Assembly (NCBI GenBank): GCA_032027205.1
Contig: JAVSMN010000001.1
Span: forward strand, 248,001-312,000
DNA from: Zeimonas sp032027205
Lineage (GTDB): Bacteria; Pseudomonadota; Gammaproteobacteria; Burkholderiales; Burkholderiaceae_E
DNA: 64,000 nt
Reading direction: 5' to 3'
Part shown: in pieces, positions 44,039 through 52,631 of the stretch
Layout of the letters: each line of letters begins with the position of its first letter
How positions within the stretch are numbered: position 1 is the first letter of the stretch
Notes under the pieces: generated by a model
Told to the model about the DNA's origin: nothing
Database searches by the model: none
The model's input: the letters and a program-made list of their open reading frames with translations, nothing else
Position numbers and translations under genes: made by a program

Positions 44039-44899
44039 TCAACGGCCCACCGCTGCAAGTGCCGCCAGCGGCCCCACAGACTGCAACGCCGCCAGCTTCT
44101 GTGCTTCCCGCACGAAGAACGTGCCTCCGAACGCCAGCGCGTTGATGGAGATCGCCTCGAAATGCTCGCGGCTGCGCGGCACGAGCATCATCCAGCCGTC
44201 GGCGATCAGCAGGTTCGACGGCGGCAGGAGGCCGTTGTCGTCGACGCCGAGATCGAGCGCGCCGAGCGCGCGCTCGAAGCCCGCGTGCAGGCTGTCGGCC
44301 GCGCTTTCGACCGGCATTCCGACGCGGCAATCGACGCGCACGAAGCAGTGCTCGAAAGCCAGCTGCGAATGCGTTGCGGTGACCAGCGGCACCGCATCGC
44401 CGGGTAGCCTCGGAAGCCATTCGGACAGGCTCGCGTTGCCCGCGGCCTCGGGAATCCATTGCAGGTGCTTGTGCCGCTGGCTCGCGCCGCCCTGCGCGCC
44501 GCCGTTGTAGAAGCCCAGCCCGCCTGCTTCCACGAGCACGCGCGCGAGCGCGGCGAAATCCGAGCGATCGAGCGGCTCGAGTTGCTCGCGGAACTCGTTC
44601 GTGGCAATGACGATGTGGCGCGTCGACACCGGGAACTTGTTCAGGATCGCCACGTGCCGGTCGCCCAGCGGTCCGAGCGTGAGCGCCGGATCGGGCGACA
44701 GGAACGGATTGAAGTTCGGGTCGCGCGGCCCACCGGGAATTGCCGCGTTCTTGCCCGCAAGCGTGGACACCGAACGCACGACGAAATGAAGTCCGTCGTC
44801 GACCAGCTCGGTCTGTTCGGTGACGATCGGCTTCAGGTCGCCCGAAGCGAGCGCGCTGCGCGTGCGCTCGTCAACGAGCCGCAGGAAATCGGTGGTCAT
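44039..44899 (-). CDS. Ap4A phosphorylase / ATP adenylyltransferase (APA1/2-like)
   Basis: This is a 286-residue HIT-superfamily enzyme. The catalytic histidine motif is H143-K-H145-L-Q147 in SQRHKHLQW. The NKFPVSTRHIVIATNEF segment near 88-103 binds the nucleotide, and the C-terminal SNLLIADGWMMLVPRS is the DUF4922/ATP_transf domain. It breaks diadenosine tetraphosphate phosphorolytically to ADP and ATP, damping a stress signal. The start at 44899 is a clean family start; the open frame continues upstream but is shadow sequence. Confidence 0.9.
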   Translation of the reverse strand: MTTDFLRLVDERTRSALASGDLKPIVTEQTELVDDGLHFVVRSVSTLAGKNAAIPGGPRDPNFNPFLSPDPALTLGPLGDRHVAILNKFPVSTRHIVIATNEFREQLEPLDRSDFAALARVLVEAGGLGFYNGGAQGGASQRHKHLQWIPEAAGNASLSEWLPRLPGDAVPLVTATHSQLAFEHCFVRVDCRVGMPVESAADSLHAGFERALGALDLGVDDNGLLPPSNLLIADGWMMLVPRSREHFEAISINALAFGGTFFVREAQKLAALQSVGPLAALAAVGR

Positions 44900-44952
44900 C
44901 GGCACTCCGGAAAATGGCGGGAAGCGGCGCCCCACGGCGGGCACCGCTGCCG

Positions 44953-46545
44953 TCATTGTGCCGGCGGCTGCAACCCGACGACGACAGTGCGGGCACGCAC
45001 CGCGGAGAACACGCCGGCCGGCACGTCGACCGGAATCGACTTCACCTCGGCAAGCGAGCGAGAATCGAACACGACGAGCCGCCCCGCCGGCGCGCCCAGG
45101 CTGCGATCGCCCGAGTAACGAGCGCTCACGTAGAAGAAGTCTCCTCGTGCGGTGTACTCGGGGAAATGCGAATGGCTGAGCGTGCCTGCGACATCGATCG
45201 TGCGCACGACCTGCAGCGACTCCTTGTCGATGAACTGCAGCTTGCTCGCGTTCGGGCCCTTGCCGACGATGTCGACGACGACGTACGGCGCGTTCGGATG
45301 TGCCGCGGGAGATTCGGTGGGGCCGATCACCGGAATGCGCTCGACGATGTCGAAGCTGTTCATGTCGAACACCGTCACTTCGAACGACCTGCAATCGCTC
45401 TCGCCGATGTTCGTGCCGAAACCGAGCAGCCGGCCTTTCGAGCGCACCACCGCGCCCGACCCCAGGTGCGGCTGGCAGCCGGAGGGCATCTTGCGCACGA
45501 CGCGCTTCTCGGCGAGGTCGACGACCGCATTCAGGTGGTCGTCGTACGACGACACGACGAGGTAGCGGCCTTCGGGCGACAGGAACACGTCGTGCAGGTG
45601 GCGGCCGACGTCGGTGATCGTTGTGTACGGGAAGCCGCGCTGATCGAGGTCGACGATCCACACCTGTCCGGCCTGCTCGAGCGCGACGACGAAGACGTTC
45701 GCGAACGGCGTGGCCGTGATCATCCCGGAATCGGCCGAGACCATCTTGCCGTCCGGATCGACGCCAGCCAACTCGAAGAGCCGCACCGGCTCGAGCGTGG
45801 ATGCGTCGAGAATGACCATCGTATGCGGCACGAAGGAACCCGCCGCCACGTAACGCCCGTCGCGCGAGACGGCAAGCGACGTGCCGTTCAGCCCTGCCCT
45901 CACCTTGCGCACCGTGCGCATCGAGTACAGGTCGATCTTGTGCACCCAGCCGAGATCGTCGCGCACGTAAGCCCAGCGCCGCTCGGTCGGATGGAAGTCC
46001 ATCAGGTGCGGCGCGTACCCGGTGGTCACCTCGCCGACCTTCGCATGCGTGCGTCCGTCGTAGAAGAGAACCTTTGCCTGTTCGCCCGCGGCACGACGCC
46101 CGCGCGACATCACCGCCATCAGGTCGTCGATGCGTTCGATCGAATAGCGCGGCGCGGAAGGAAGTCTCGACTCGTCGGCGACGACCACCTGCAGCGAGTT
46201 GCGCACGTCTTCTAGCGACCAGGACAGATCGCGCTTGGGCTGCGTCGTGATCAGCGTGGCCAGCAGATCGCGGTCCTTCTTCGACAGCGCTCCGCGCCAG
46301 TTCGGATGCGGCGGCATCAACGCGCTCGGCGATCCGCTGAGGATCGTCTCGGCGACCCGTCCGCGCGAGAGTTTCGTCTGGTCGCGGTTCAGCGCAGGCC
46401 CGATGTAGCCGCCGCGGTCGGCTCCGTGGCACACGGCGCAGTGCTGCGCGAACAGGCGCTCGGCGCGGTCGAGATCCTGCGCGCCGGCGGAGATTGCAGT
46501 GCTCGCGAGCAGCGTCGACGCGAGCCACGCGAGAATGCGTGCCAT
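44953..46545 (-). CDS. c-type/d1-type cytochrome, NirN/NirS family
   Basis: This 530-residue periplasmic protein has a signal peptide to about residue 22. The cytochrome c domain has heme motif C36-A-V-C39-H40 and likely Met ligand M77 (ALMPPH). From about 120 to the end is an eight-bladed d1-heme propeller (VGWVHKIDLYSMRTV, RHLHDVFLSPEGRYLVVSSYDDH, CQPHLGSGAVV). NirS proteins reduce nitrite and NirN acts in heme d1 completion. No nir biogenesis genes are nearby, so which role applies is open. Candidate d1 histidines are in RHLHD and QPHLG. Confidence 0.83.
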   Translation of the reverse strand: MARILAWLASTLLASTAISAGAQDLDRAERLFAQHCAVCHGADRGGYIGPALNRDQTKLSRGRVAETILSGSPSALMPPHPNWRGALSKKDRDLLATLITTQPKRDLSWSLEDVRNSLQVVVADESRLPSAPRYSIERIDDLMAVMSRGRRAAGEQAKVLFYDGRTHAKVGEVTTGYAPHLMDFHPTERRWAYVRDDLGWVHKIDLYSMRTVRKVRAGLNGTSLAVSRDGRYVAAGSFVPHTMVILDASTLEPVRLFELAGVDPDGKMVSADSGMITATPFANVFVVALEQAGQVWIVDLDQRGFPYTTITDVGRHLHDVFLSPEGRYLVVSSYDDHLNAVVDLAEKRVVRKMPSGCQPHLGSGAVVRSKGRLLGFGTNIGESDCRSFEVTVFDMNSFDIVERIPVIGPTESPAAHPNAPYVVVDIVGKGPNASKLQFIDKESLQVVRTIDVAGTLSHSHFPEYTARGDFFYVSARYSGDRSLGAPAGRLVVFDSRSLAEVKSIPVDVPAGVFSAVRARTVVVGLQPPAQ

Positions 46546-46841
46546 CTCTCCCTCCCTCCAATCGCGGCGTCGAGACGCGATGCGTTCGGGCGCCGATCGT
46601 CGTACCGCCGGGTTCCCCAGGCGCGCCCCGGACGTCGGTCGATTCTAGCCCCGAGGTATTTCCGTTTCGGGAGGGCTTCGCCTTGAGAAGAACGCTTCCC
46701 TGCCTCCGGTCAAGATCTCGTCCGATTTCGCCTGAAGCCGGCGTGTCGTCGTCATCCGGCGTACGAGCGCTGCACACGGTGCGCGCTCATTGCTTGCTCG
46801 ACGATCGCCCTGAGGGTCTCCTTGGGTAAACTGCCGGCCAC
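46546..46841. other. intergenic region between the d1-type cytochrome and tRNA-Arg
   Basis: No gene is supported in these 296 bp. A TAAACT hexamer at 46827-46832, 10 bp before the tRNA, may be part of its promoter; no FNR-type box was found before the cytochrome gene. Confidence 0.5.
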
Positions 46842-46917
46842 GCCCCCGTAGCTCAGTGGATAGAGCATCCCCCTCCTAAGGGGAGGGTCGCACGTTCGAT
46901 TCGTGCCGGGGGCGCCA
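46842..46917 (+). tRNA. tRNA-Arg (anticodon CCU)
   Basis: A complete 76-nt cloverleaf is present. The acceptor stem GCCCCCG pairs with CGGGGGC, and the D arm follows. The anticodon stem TCCCC/GGGGA encloses loop CTCCTAA with anticodon CCT at 46875-46877. The T arm is GCACG-TTCGATT-CGTGC. The CCA end is encoded (46915-46917). It reads AGG codons, which are rare in such a GC-rich genome. No direct repeat of its 3' end or integrase gene is seen, so there is no sign of an inserted element. Confidence 0.97.
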
Positions 46918-47109
46918 GAGTTTGTGCGGATCTCTCTGCGCAGCCGCCTGCACGAGCGCCGGGTCCCGAAGCGTGCCCGGGCTCGCGGACGTTGTTTGCT
47001 TGACGCAGCGCAAGCCGACTCGAGCTACGGCAAGAAACCATCTGCGCGGCACGTCGCCGGTCCTCAGGTCATGTGACTCCGCCGCGGCCGAGACGCGCCG
47101 GCCATTGGG
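46918..47109. other. intergenic region after tRNA-Arg
   Basis: These 192 bp contain no supported gene. A hairpin with 9-bp arms and one bulged base (46954-46984) is present but lacks a following T-run. Confidence 0.4.
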
Positions 47110-47487
47110 TCAGCCAATCGCGCCGCGCTTCGATGTCCGCTTCCGGACGATGGCGTAGACGACGAGATTCACTCCCACGACCAGCACGCCGAGCACGACC
47201 TGAACGTCGCGCGTCAGTCCGACCGGATAGATCACCGGCATCAGGTATCTGTCGATGAATCCACCTTCGTAATCGGCCTCGCCCGCCAGGTGTCGCAGCC
47301 ACTGCTCGAGCGGCGTCAGCGGGCAGATGCCGCCGAGTAGAACGATCGCGGCACCCCACGCAGCCGCAGGCAGGTGTACCCAAGCCGCACGTGGCCAACG
47401 CAGCACCAGCAGTCCGCCGGCGACGACGAACACGATGAAGCCGAAGTGGATCAGCACGACGAAGTCGGCTGCAAGACTCGCGAGCAT
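47110..47487 (-). CDS. DUF2784 membrane protein
   Basis: This is a 125-residue protein with three or four hydrophobic segments and the DUF2784 pattern (LIHFGFIVFVVAGG, ICPLTPLEQWLR, YEGGFIDRYLMPVIYP). I chose the ATG at 47487, which begins directly before the first helix; the longer frame upstream is an arginine-rich shadow. It follows the acyl-CoA synthetase gene by 43 bp on the same strand. The function of the family is unknown. Confidence 0.85.
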   Translation of the reverse strand: MLASLAADFVVLIHFGFIVFVVAGGLLVLRWPRAAWVHLPAAAWGAAIVLLGGICPLTPLEQWLRHLAGEADYEGGFIDRYLMPVIYPVGLTRDVQVVLGVLVVGVNLVVYAIVRKRTSKRGAIG

Positions 47488-47530
47488 GCACCTCCGGGAC
47501 GCCCCGTAACTCCCGTTCCCGCGTGCCAGG

Positions 47531-49267
47531 TCATTCGAGATCGCCCACACGCCCCGCCGCGTCCGGCGCCAATACCCGGTCCTGGGGAACGTCCCAATGC
47601 ACCTTGCACGCGCTCTCATACCACCGGCCCAACTGCGGCTGCACCGCCGCCTCGATGCGAGCACGCTTGAGCTTCATCGTCGGCGTGAGCAATCCGTTCT
47701 CGATCGACCAGGGTTCGGCCGCGACGACGAGCGTGCGCAATCGCTCGTGATCGGGCAGTTGCGCGTTCACGTCGTCGAGCAGCCGCTCGAGTTCGCCTTG
47801 CACGCGCGCGCGCAGTGCCGGGTCGGCGATTCGCGCGCGCAGGTTCTCATCGAGTTGCACGATCGCGCACGGGCCGGGCTGGCCTGCGCCGGCGACGAGC
47901 GAGAGCTCGACCATCGGATGCGCATTCAGGCGGTTCTCGATCGGCGCAGGAGCGACGTACTTGCCCTTGGCGGTCTTGAACAGATCCTTCGAGCGGCCGG
48001 TGACCTTCAGCAGCCCGTCGGTCCGCAACTCGCCGAGGTCGCCGGTGCGAAAGAACCCGTCCTCGGTGAAGGACTGCGCGTCGAGCTCGGGCTGCTTGTA
48101 GTAGCCGACCATTTGCGCCGGCGACTTGATCAGGATCTCGCCGTCGTCGCTGATCCGCACCTGAACGCCCGGCAGGGCGACGCCGACCCAGCCCGGATCG
48201 TTGAACTTCGCGTTCGAGCTGTGCGAGTACGCGGCGTCCTCGGTCATCGCATAGCCCTCGTACAGCGGCAGGCCGATGCGCCGATACCAGGCGATCAACT
48301 CCGGCGGCATCGGCGCCGCGCCGCTGCCGGCTACGCGAACCTGATCGAGCCCCAGGCCCTTGCGCACCTTGCGCGCGACGAGGCTGCCGACGATCGGAAT
48401 GCCGAGCAGGCGGTCGAGCTTCGCCGGCGGCACCTCCTGGAAGACGCTCTGCTGGAACTTCAGCCAAAGCCGCGGCACGGAAAGGAACGTAGTCGGTCGC
48501 GCGCGCCGCAGATCCTGCAGGAAGGTATCGAGCGACTCGGCAAAATACAGGTGGTTGCGTCCGTCGAGCAGCGACGCGGCTTCTACCCAGGAGCGCTCGA
48601 AGCAGTGCGCCAACGGCAGGTACGACAAGGTGCGGTGCTCGATGTCGCCCAGGCGCGCGCGCGAATCCTCGGCGATTCCCTGCGCCGCGCGCGTGATGGC
48701 GGCGAAGCTCGTCATCGCGCCTTTCGGCGTGCCGGTGGAGCCGGACGTGTAGAGGATCATTGCCAGGTCGTCTGCGCGGCGTCGCGGCCGATCGGGAATC
48801 GGTTGAGTGGATGAGACGATGCTGTCCCAGCTCTGGAAATCGGTCGCCGGCGCCAGCGGCAACGAGATGCGGGCCAACCGTTCCGGCACGCCGCTTCTCT
48901 GGCGCGGCCAGTCGTCGAGCTTGCCGACGAACAGCAGGCTCGCCTCGCTGTGCTCGAGCACGTACTGCACCGTCTGCGGCGTCTCGGTGGGAAAGATCGC
49001 CACCGTCGTGTAGCCGGCCATCCAGATCGCCAGTTCGGCGATGATGAAATGAGCGCAGTTCTTCGACAGCATCGCGATGCGCGCCCCCGGCTCGAAACCG
49101 AGGCCGCGCAGGTGCGCTGCCATTCGCCGCGACTGGTCGAGCACCTGCGCCCAGGTGTAGTCGACGACCTGCCCGTTGCCGATGGGCTGCGTCAGGTAGA
49201 TCCGGTCGGGTTTCGTCTCACCGTGCTCGAACACGTGGTCGAGGAGAAGCTTCTCGGGAGCGTCCAT
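47531..49267 (-). CDS. AMP-dependent long-chain-type acyl-CoA synthetase
   Basis: This is a 578-residue ANL enzyme. The ATP loop ILYTSGSTGTPKGAM is near 172-186, YLPLAHCFERSW near 218-229, GYAMTEDAAYS near 345-355, and GDLGELRTDGLLKVTGRSKDLFKTAKGKYVAP near 420-450. It should activate a fatty or aryl carboxylate to its CoA ester. It lies between a LysR gene upstream (35 bp) and the DUF2784 gene. The catalytic lysine is in LTPTMKLKR. Chain-length preference is not predictable. Confidence 0.88.
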   Translation of the reverse strand: MDAPEKLLLDHVFEHGETKPDRIYLTQPIGNGQVVDYTWAQVLDQSRRMAAHLRGLGFEPGARIAMLSKNCAHFIIAELAIWMAGYTTVAIFPTETPQTVQYVLEHSEASLLFVGKLDDWPRQRSGVPERLARISLPLAPATDFQSWDSIVSSTQPIPDRPRRRADDLAMILYTSGSTGTPKGAMTSFAAITRAAQGIAEDSRARLGDIEHRTLSYLPLAHCFERSWVEAASLLDGRNHLYFAESLDTFLQDLRRARPTTFLSVPRLWLKFQQSVFQEVPPAKLDRLLGIPIVGSLVARKVRKGLGLDQVRVAGSGAAPMPPELIAWYRRIGLPLYEGYAMTEDAAYSHSSNAKFNDPGWVGVALPGVQVRISDDGEILIKSPAQMVGYYKQPELDAQSFTEDGFFRTGDLGELRTDGLLKVTGRSKDLFKTAKGKYVAPAPIENRLNAHPMVELSLVAGAGQPGPCAIVQLDENLRARIADPALRARVQGELERLLDDVNAQLPDHERLRTLVVAAEPWSIENGLLTPTMKLKRARIEAAVQPQLGRWYESACKVHWDVPQDRVLAPDAAGRVGDLE

Positions 49268-49302
49268 CGGTCGCCTCCAGTCGGTTCAGTGCAACGCGCG
49301 GT

Positions 49303-50310
49303 TCAGCGCCCCTCGGCCCTGACGAATGCACGCAGCACCCGCTCGCGCAGCCACTGCTGTGCAGCGTCCGTATCGAGCGCACCGTGCCAAACCATGCAGA
49401 TGTCGTAGCGCGGCGTGGAAACCGGGATCGGCCACATCGCGAGCCCGTGTCGCTCGCAGGCCATCAGCGCAAACATCTCGGGAACGATCGCGACCAGTTC
49501 GCCGCGCGCGACCAGGTCGGGCATCGTCGAGAAATGCCGCGCGCGCACGACGATGCCGCTATGCCGCCCGAGCCGCTCGATGCGCTCGGCAATCTCGCCG
49601 TGATACGTCGCGGTGGGCGAAGCGACGGCGAGCGGCGCCTCGGTGAAGCCGCGCCGCGTGCGCCACGCGCGCGGGCAATCGCGCCGGCTGAGCGCCACGT
49701 AACGTTCGCGAAACAGCACGGTGGAGCGCAGGCCTCGCTGCTTCGGATCGATGATCCCCACCGCGAGATCGATCTCGCGATGCGCCAGCGCGTCGGCCAC
49801 GCGCTCGACCGGCACCGACGCGTTCGTCACGCGCGTGTGCGGCGCGTCGCTGCGCACCGCCTCGACGATCGCCGACAGGAAGACGATCTCGCCGAGGTCC
49901 GACAGCGACAGCCTCCACTCGGTGGTGCTGCTCGCCGGATCGAAGGTCTCGGGCTCGCCGAGCGCAGCTTCCAGCTCCTCGAGGTGCCGCGCGACGATCG
50001 GCGCGACCCGTGCCGCCAGCGGCGTCGGCATCAGCGCGCCGGGCGCGCGCACGAACAGCGGGTCGTCGAACGCCTCGCGCAGGCGCGCCAGCGCGTTGCT
50101 GGTCGCCGGCTGGCTCAATGAAAGATAGCGCCCTGCTTCGGTGACCGACCGGAAGCGCGCGATCGCCACCAGAACCCGCAGCAGGTTCAGGTCCAGGCGC
50201 GCGAAGAAACGGGGGTCGCCGACGGCGGCCCGCGGCGTCGGGGAATCGCCGACGGCCCGCGGCGAGGGGGGATCGCCGACGACACTCCCCGGCGTTGCGG
50301 CAGCCGCCAT
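49303..50310 (-). CDS. LysR-family regulator with repeat-extended N-terminus
   Basis: This 335-residue protein has its helix-turn-helix at about 38-97 (LDLNLLRVLVAIARFRSVTEAG...SQPATSNALARLR) and an effector domain after 120. LysR proteins normally start 3-8 residues before LDLNLL; here 38 residues precede it, mostly two to three copies of a VGDxPxPRA-like repeat, with no internal ATG or GTG as an alternative. It is divergent from iorAB, with a dyad in the gap, so it probably controls iorAB. It is followed on its own strand by the acyl-CoA synthetase gene. Confidence 0.9.
   Translation of the reverse strand: MAAAATPGSVVGDPPSPRAVGDSPTPRAAVGDPRFFARLDLNLLRVLVAIARFRSVTEAGRYLSLSQPATSNALARLREAFDDPLFVRAPGALMPTPLAARVAPIVARHLEELEAALGEPETFDPASSTTEWRLSLSDLGEIVFLSAIVEAVRSDAPHTRVTNASVPVERVADALAHREIDLAVGIIDPKQRGLRSTVLFRERYVALSRRDCPRAWRTRRGFTEAPLAVASPTATYHGEIAERIERLGRHSGIVVRARHFSTMPDLVARGELVAIVPEMFALMACERHGLAMWPIPVSTPRYDICMVWHGALDTDAAQQWLRERVLRAFVRAEGR
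50216..50294. repeat. imperfect tandem repeats (about 27-30 bp) in the LysR gene 5' end
   Basis: Two units (50216-50245 and 50246-50272) and a degenerate third begin with TCGCCGACG and keep the reading frame. They encode VGDxPxPRA-like repeats ahead of the DNA-binding domain. Confidence 0.8.
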
Positions 50311-50342
50311 CGAAGCCCTCCCACATTCATTCCGTCAATTCG

Positions 50343-50361
50343 ATGGATTTCGATAATCCAT
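50343..50361. promoter_or_regulatory. dyad ATGGATT-N5-AATCCAT, probable LysR operator
   Basis: This is a perfect 7-bp inverted repeat between the LysR gene and iorA. It is flanked by a second, outer pair, CGTCAA (50333-50338) and TTGACG (50362-50367). A LysR-type regulator binding a dyad next to the -35 of the divergent gene is the usual layout. Confidence 0.6.
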
Positions 50362-50390
50362 TTGACGAATGAATAGCCTACGTTTAACTT
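50362..50390 (+). promoter_or_regulatory. candidate iorA promoter
   Basis: TTGACG (50362-50367) is followed after 17 bp by TAACTT (50385-50390). The -35 is good and the -10 weak, as expected for an activator-dependent promoter just downstream of the dyad. Confidence 0.35.
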
Positions 50391-50478
50391 GACGGTCGAT
50401 CAAGGGCAGCCGCGGCGGCCCTGCGCGATCCCGCCTCCCGCCCCGCCCTCGCACCACCTCGAACCACGGGAGTCCCGC

Positions 50479-52626
50479 GTGGAAATCTCCTTCAGCAACG
50501 AGATCCGCTCGCTCGCGCTCGGCAACGGCGAAACCTTCCACGGCGAAGGCATTCTCGCCGTCACGAAGGCGCTGCTGCAATCGGGCGTCACCTACGTCGG
50601 CGGCTACCAGGGCGCGCCAATTTCGCATCTGCTCGACGTCATGGTGCAGGCGCGCGACTACATGGACGAGCTCGGCGTGCACGTCGAGGCCTGCACGAAC
50701 GAGGCTTCGGCCGCCGCCATGCTCGGCGCCTCGATCATGTACCCGGTGCGCGGCGCCGTCACCTGGAAATCGGTGGTCGGCACCAACGTCGCGTCCGACG
50801 CGTTGTCGAACCTCGCCTCGCCCGGCGTGATGGGCGGCGCGCTGATCGTCGTCGGCGAAGACTACGGCGAGGGCGCGAGCATCATCCAGGAGCGCACGCA
50901 CGCGTTCGCAATGAAGTCCAGCATGTGGCTGCTCGATCCGCGGCCGAACCTGCCGACCATCGTGAAGATGGTCGAGCACGGCTTCGAGCTCTCCGAAGCG
51001 TCGAACACGCCGGTGATGCTGCAGTTGCGCATCCGCGCCTGCCACGTGCGCGGCAGCTTCGTCTGCAAGGACAACCGCAAGCCGCGCATCTCCACGCGCG
51101 AACTGCAGAAGGAGCCGGCGAACTTCGACTACGCGCGGCTGTCGCACCCGCCCGTCACCTTCCAGCACGAGAAGCTCAAGCACGAGGTGCGCATGCCGGC
51201 GGCGCGCCGCTACGTCGTCGACGCGGCGCTCAACGAGCTCTTCGAAGGACCACACGACTCGCTGGGCATCGTCGTGCAGGGGGGGCTGTACAACAACCTC
51301 ATTCGCGCATTGCAGACACTCGGCCTGGCCGACGCCTATGGCAAGACGCAGATCCCGATCCTGAACCTGAACGTCGTCTATCCGCTCGTTCCCGAGCAGA
51401 TCACGCAGTTCTTCGCCGGCAAGCGCGCCGTGCTGCTCGTCGAGGAAGGCCAGCCCGACTTCATCGAGCAGGAGATCAGCGCGATCCTGCGCCGCGCCGA
51501 TCTGCAGACGAAACTGCACGGGAAAGACCTGCTGTCGATGAGTGGCGAATACACGGCCGAGCTCATCCTGAAGGGGCTCACGCGTTTCCTCGCGCAGCAC
51601 GCGCCGGAGCTGCCGCGCGGCGGCGCCGACGAACTGCTGCGCGAGGTCGAACTGCTGCGCGAGCAGGCCACCGAGGAATTCAAGGGGCTGCTGCCCGGTC
51701 GGCCGCCGAACTTCTGCACCGGCTGCCCCGAACGACCGGTGTTCTCGGCGCTGAAGCTCGTCGAGCAGGAGATCGGCAAGCTGCACGTGTCCACCGATAT
51801 CGGCTGTCACTCGTTCGCCACCTTCGCGCCCTTCTCCTTCGGCAACTCGATCCTCGGCTACGGCATGAGCCTGGCGAGCAGCGCGGGCGTGAAGAACTTC
51901 CTCGCGACGCGGCCGATCGCGATCATGGGCGACGGCGGCTTCTGGCACAACGGACTGATCTCGGGCGTGTCGTCGGCGCTGCTGAACAAGGGCGACGGCG
52001 TGCTCGTCATCATGAAGAACGGCTACACGTCGGCCACCGGCACGCAGGAGGTCATCTCCACGCCTACCTCGGAAGCGCGCCGCGTCGCCGAAGGCACGAG
52101 TGCCACGCCCACCGAGGTGACGATCGAGAGCACGCTGAAGGGCATGGGCGTGAAATGGCTGCGCACCGTCGACAACTACAAGGTCGGCAAGGTGAAGAAG
52201 ACGCTGAAGGAGGCGCTGACCTCGTCCTACGACGGGCTGAAGGTGATCATCGCCGACGGCGAGTGCCAGCTCGAGCGCCAGCGCCGCCTCAAGCCGCTGC
52301 GCGCGAAGATGCTCGCCGAGGGCAAGCGCGTCGTGCGCACGCGTTTCGGCGTCGACGAAGATACCTGCACCGGCGACCACTCATGTATCCGGTTGTCGGG
52401 CTGCCCGACGCTCACGGTGAAGACGCCCACAGATCCGCTGAAGGTCGACCCGGTCGCGCACGTGACGAACGACTGCGTCGGTTGCGGGCTGTGCGGCGAG
52501 GTCGCTCATGCGGCCACGCTGTGCCCGTCGTTCTGGCGCGCCGAAATCATCTCGAACCCCAGCCGCTGGGATCGCATCAAGGCGCGACTGCGTCACGCGA
52601 TCATCGGCCCGCTGCAACCGGCCTGA
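50479..52626 (+). CDS. iorA: indolepyruvate/arylpyruvate:ferredoxin oxidoreductase, alpha subunit
   Basis: This is a 715-residue thiamine-diphosphate enzyme. The N-terminal pyrimidine-binding part has GGYQGAPISHLLD near 42; the central C-terminal half has MGDGGFWHNGL near 490 for ThDP. A ferredoxin-like tail with CTGDHSCIRLSGCP and CVGCGLCGEVAHAATLCP supplies two [4Fe-4S] clusters. I used the GTG at 50479, which has a ribosome site and gives a family-like start; TTG at 50389 would add 30 unrelated residues. It converts arylpyruvates to aryl-acetyl-CoA, feeding the phenylacetate route. Confidence 0.92.
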   Translation: MEISFSNEIRSLALGNGETFHGEGILAVTKALLQSGVTYVGGYQGAPISHLLDVMVQARDYMDELGVHVEACTNEASAAAMLGASIMYPVRGAVTWKSVVGTNVASDALSNLASPGVMGGALIVVGEDYGEGASIIQERTHAFAMKSSMWLLDPRPNLPTIVKMVEHGFELSEASNTPVMLQLRIRACHVRGSFVCKDNRKPRISTRELQKEPANFDYARLSHPPVTFQHEKLKHEVRMPAARRYVVDAALNELFEGPHDSLGIVVQGGLYNNLIRALQTLGLADAYGKTQIPILNLNVVYPLVPEQITQFFAGKRAVLLVEEGQPDFIEQEISAILRRADLQTKLHGKDLLSMSGEYTAELILKGLTRFLAQHAPELPRGGADELLREVELLREQATEEFKGLLPGRPPNFCTGCPERPVFSALKLVEQEIGKLHVSTDIGCHSFATFAPFSFGNSILGYGMSLASSAGVKNFLATRPIAIMGDGGFWHNGLISGVSSALLNKGDGVLVIMKNGYTSATGTQEVISTPTSEARRVAEGTSATPTEVTIESTLKGMGVKWLRTVDNYKVGKVKKTLKEALTSSYDGLKVIIADGECQLERQRRLKPLRAKMLAEGKRVVRTRFGVDEDTCTGDHSCIRLSGCPTLTVKTPTDPLKVDPVAHVTNDCVGCGLCGEVAHAATLCPSFWRAEIISNPSRWDRIKARLRHAIIGPLQPA

Positions 52627-52631
52627 AGCAG

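Noticed and set aside
46954..46984. Hairpin after tRNA-Arg as a rho-independent terminator
   Set aside because: A stem exists, but there is a bulge, a 12-base loop and no T-run after it.
46842..47109. tRNA-Arg as an integration site of a mobile element
   Set aside because: No integrase, no repeated 3' tRNA end and no change in base composition were seen on either side.
50389..50403. TTGAC-GGTCG-ATCAA as a fourth FNR box before iorA
   Set aside because: The spacer is 5 bp instead of 4, which breaks FNR symmetry, and the site would lie at or downstream of the proposed start.
50389..50478. TTG start giving iorA 30 extra residues
   Set aside because: The added residues are Pro-rich and unlike the family, while the GTG at 50479 has a ribosome site and a family-like N-terminus.
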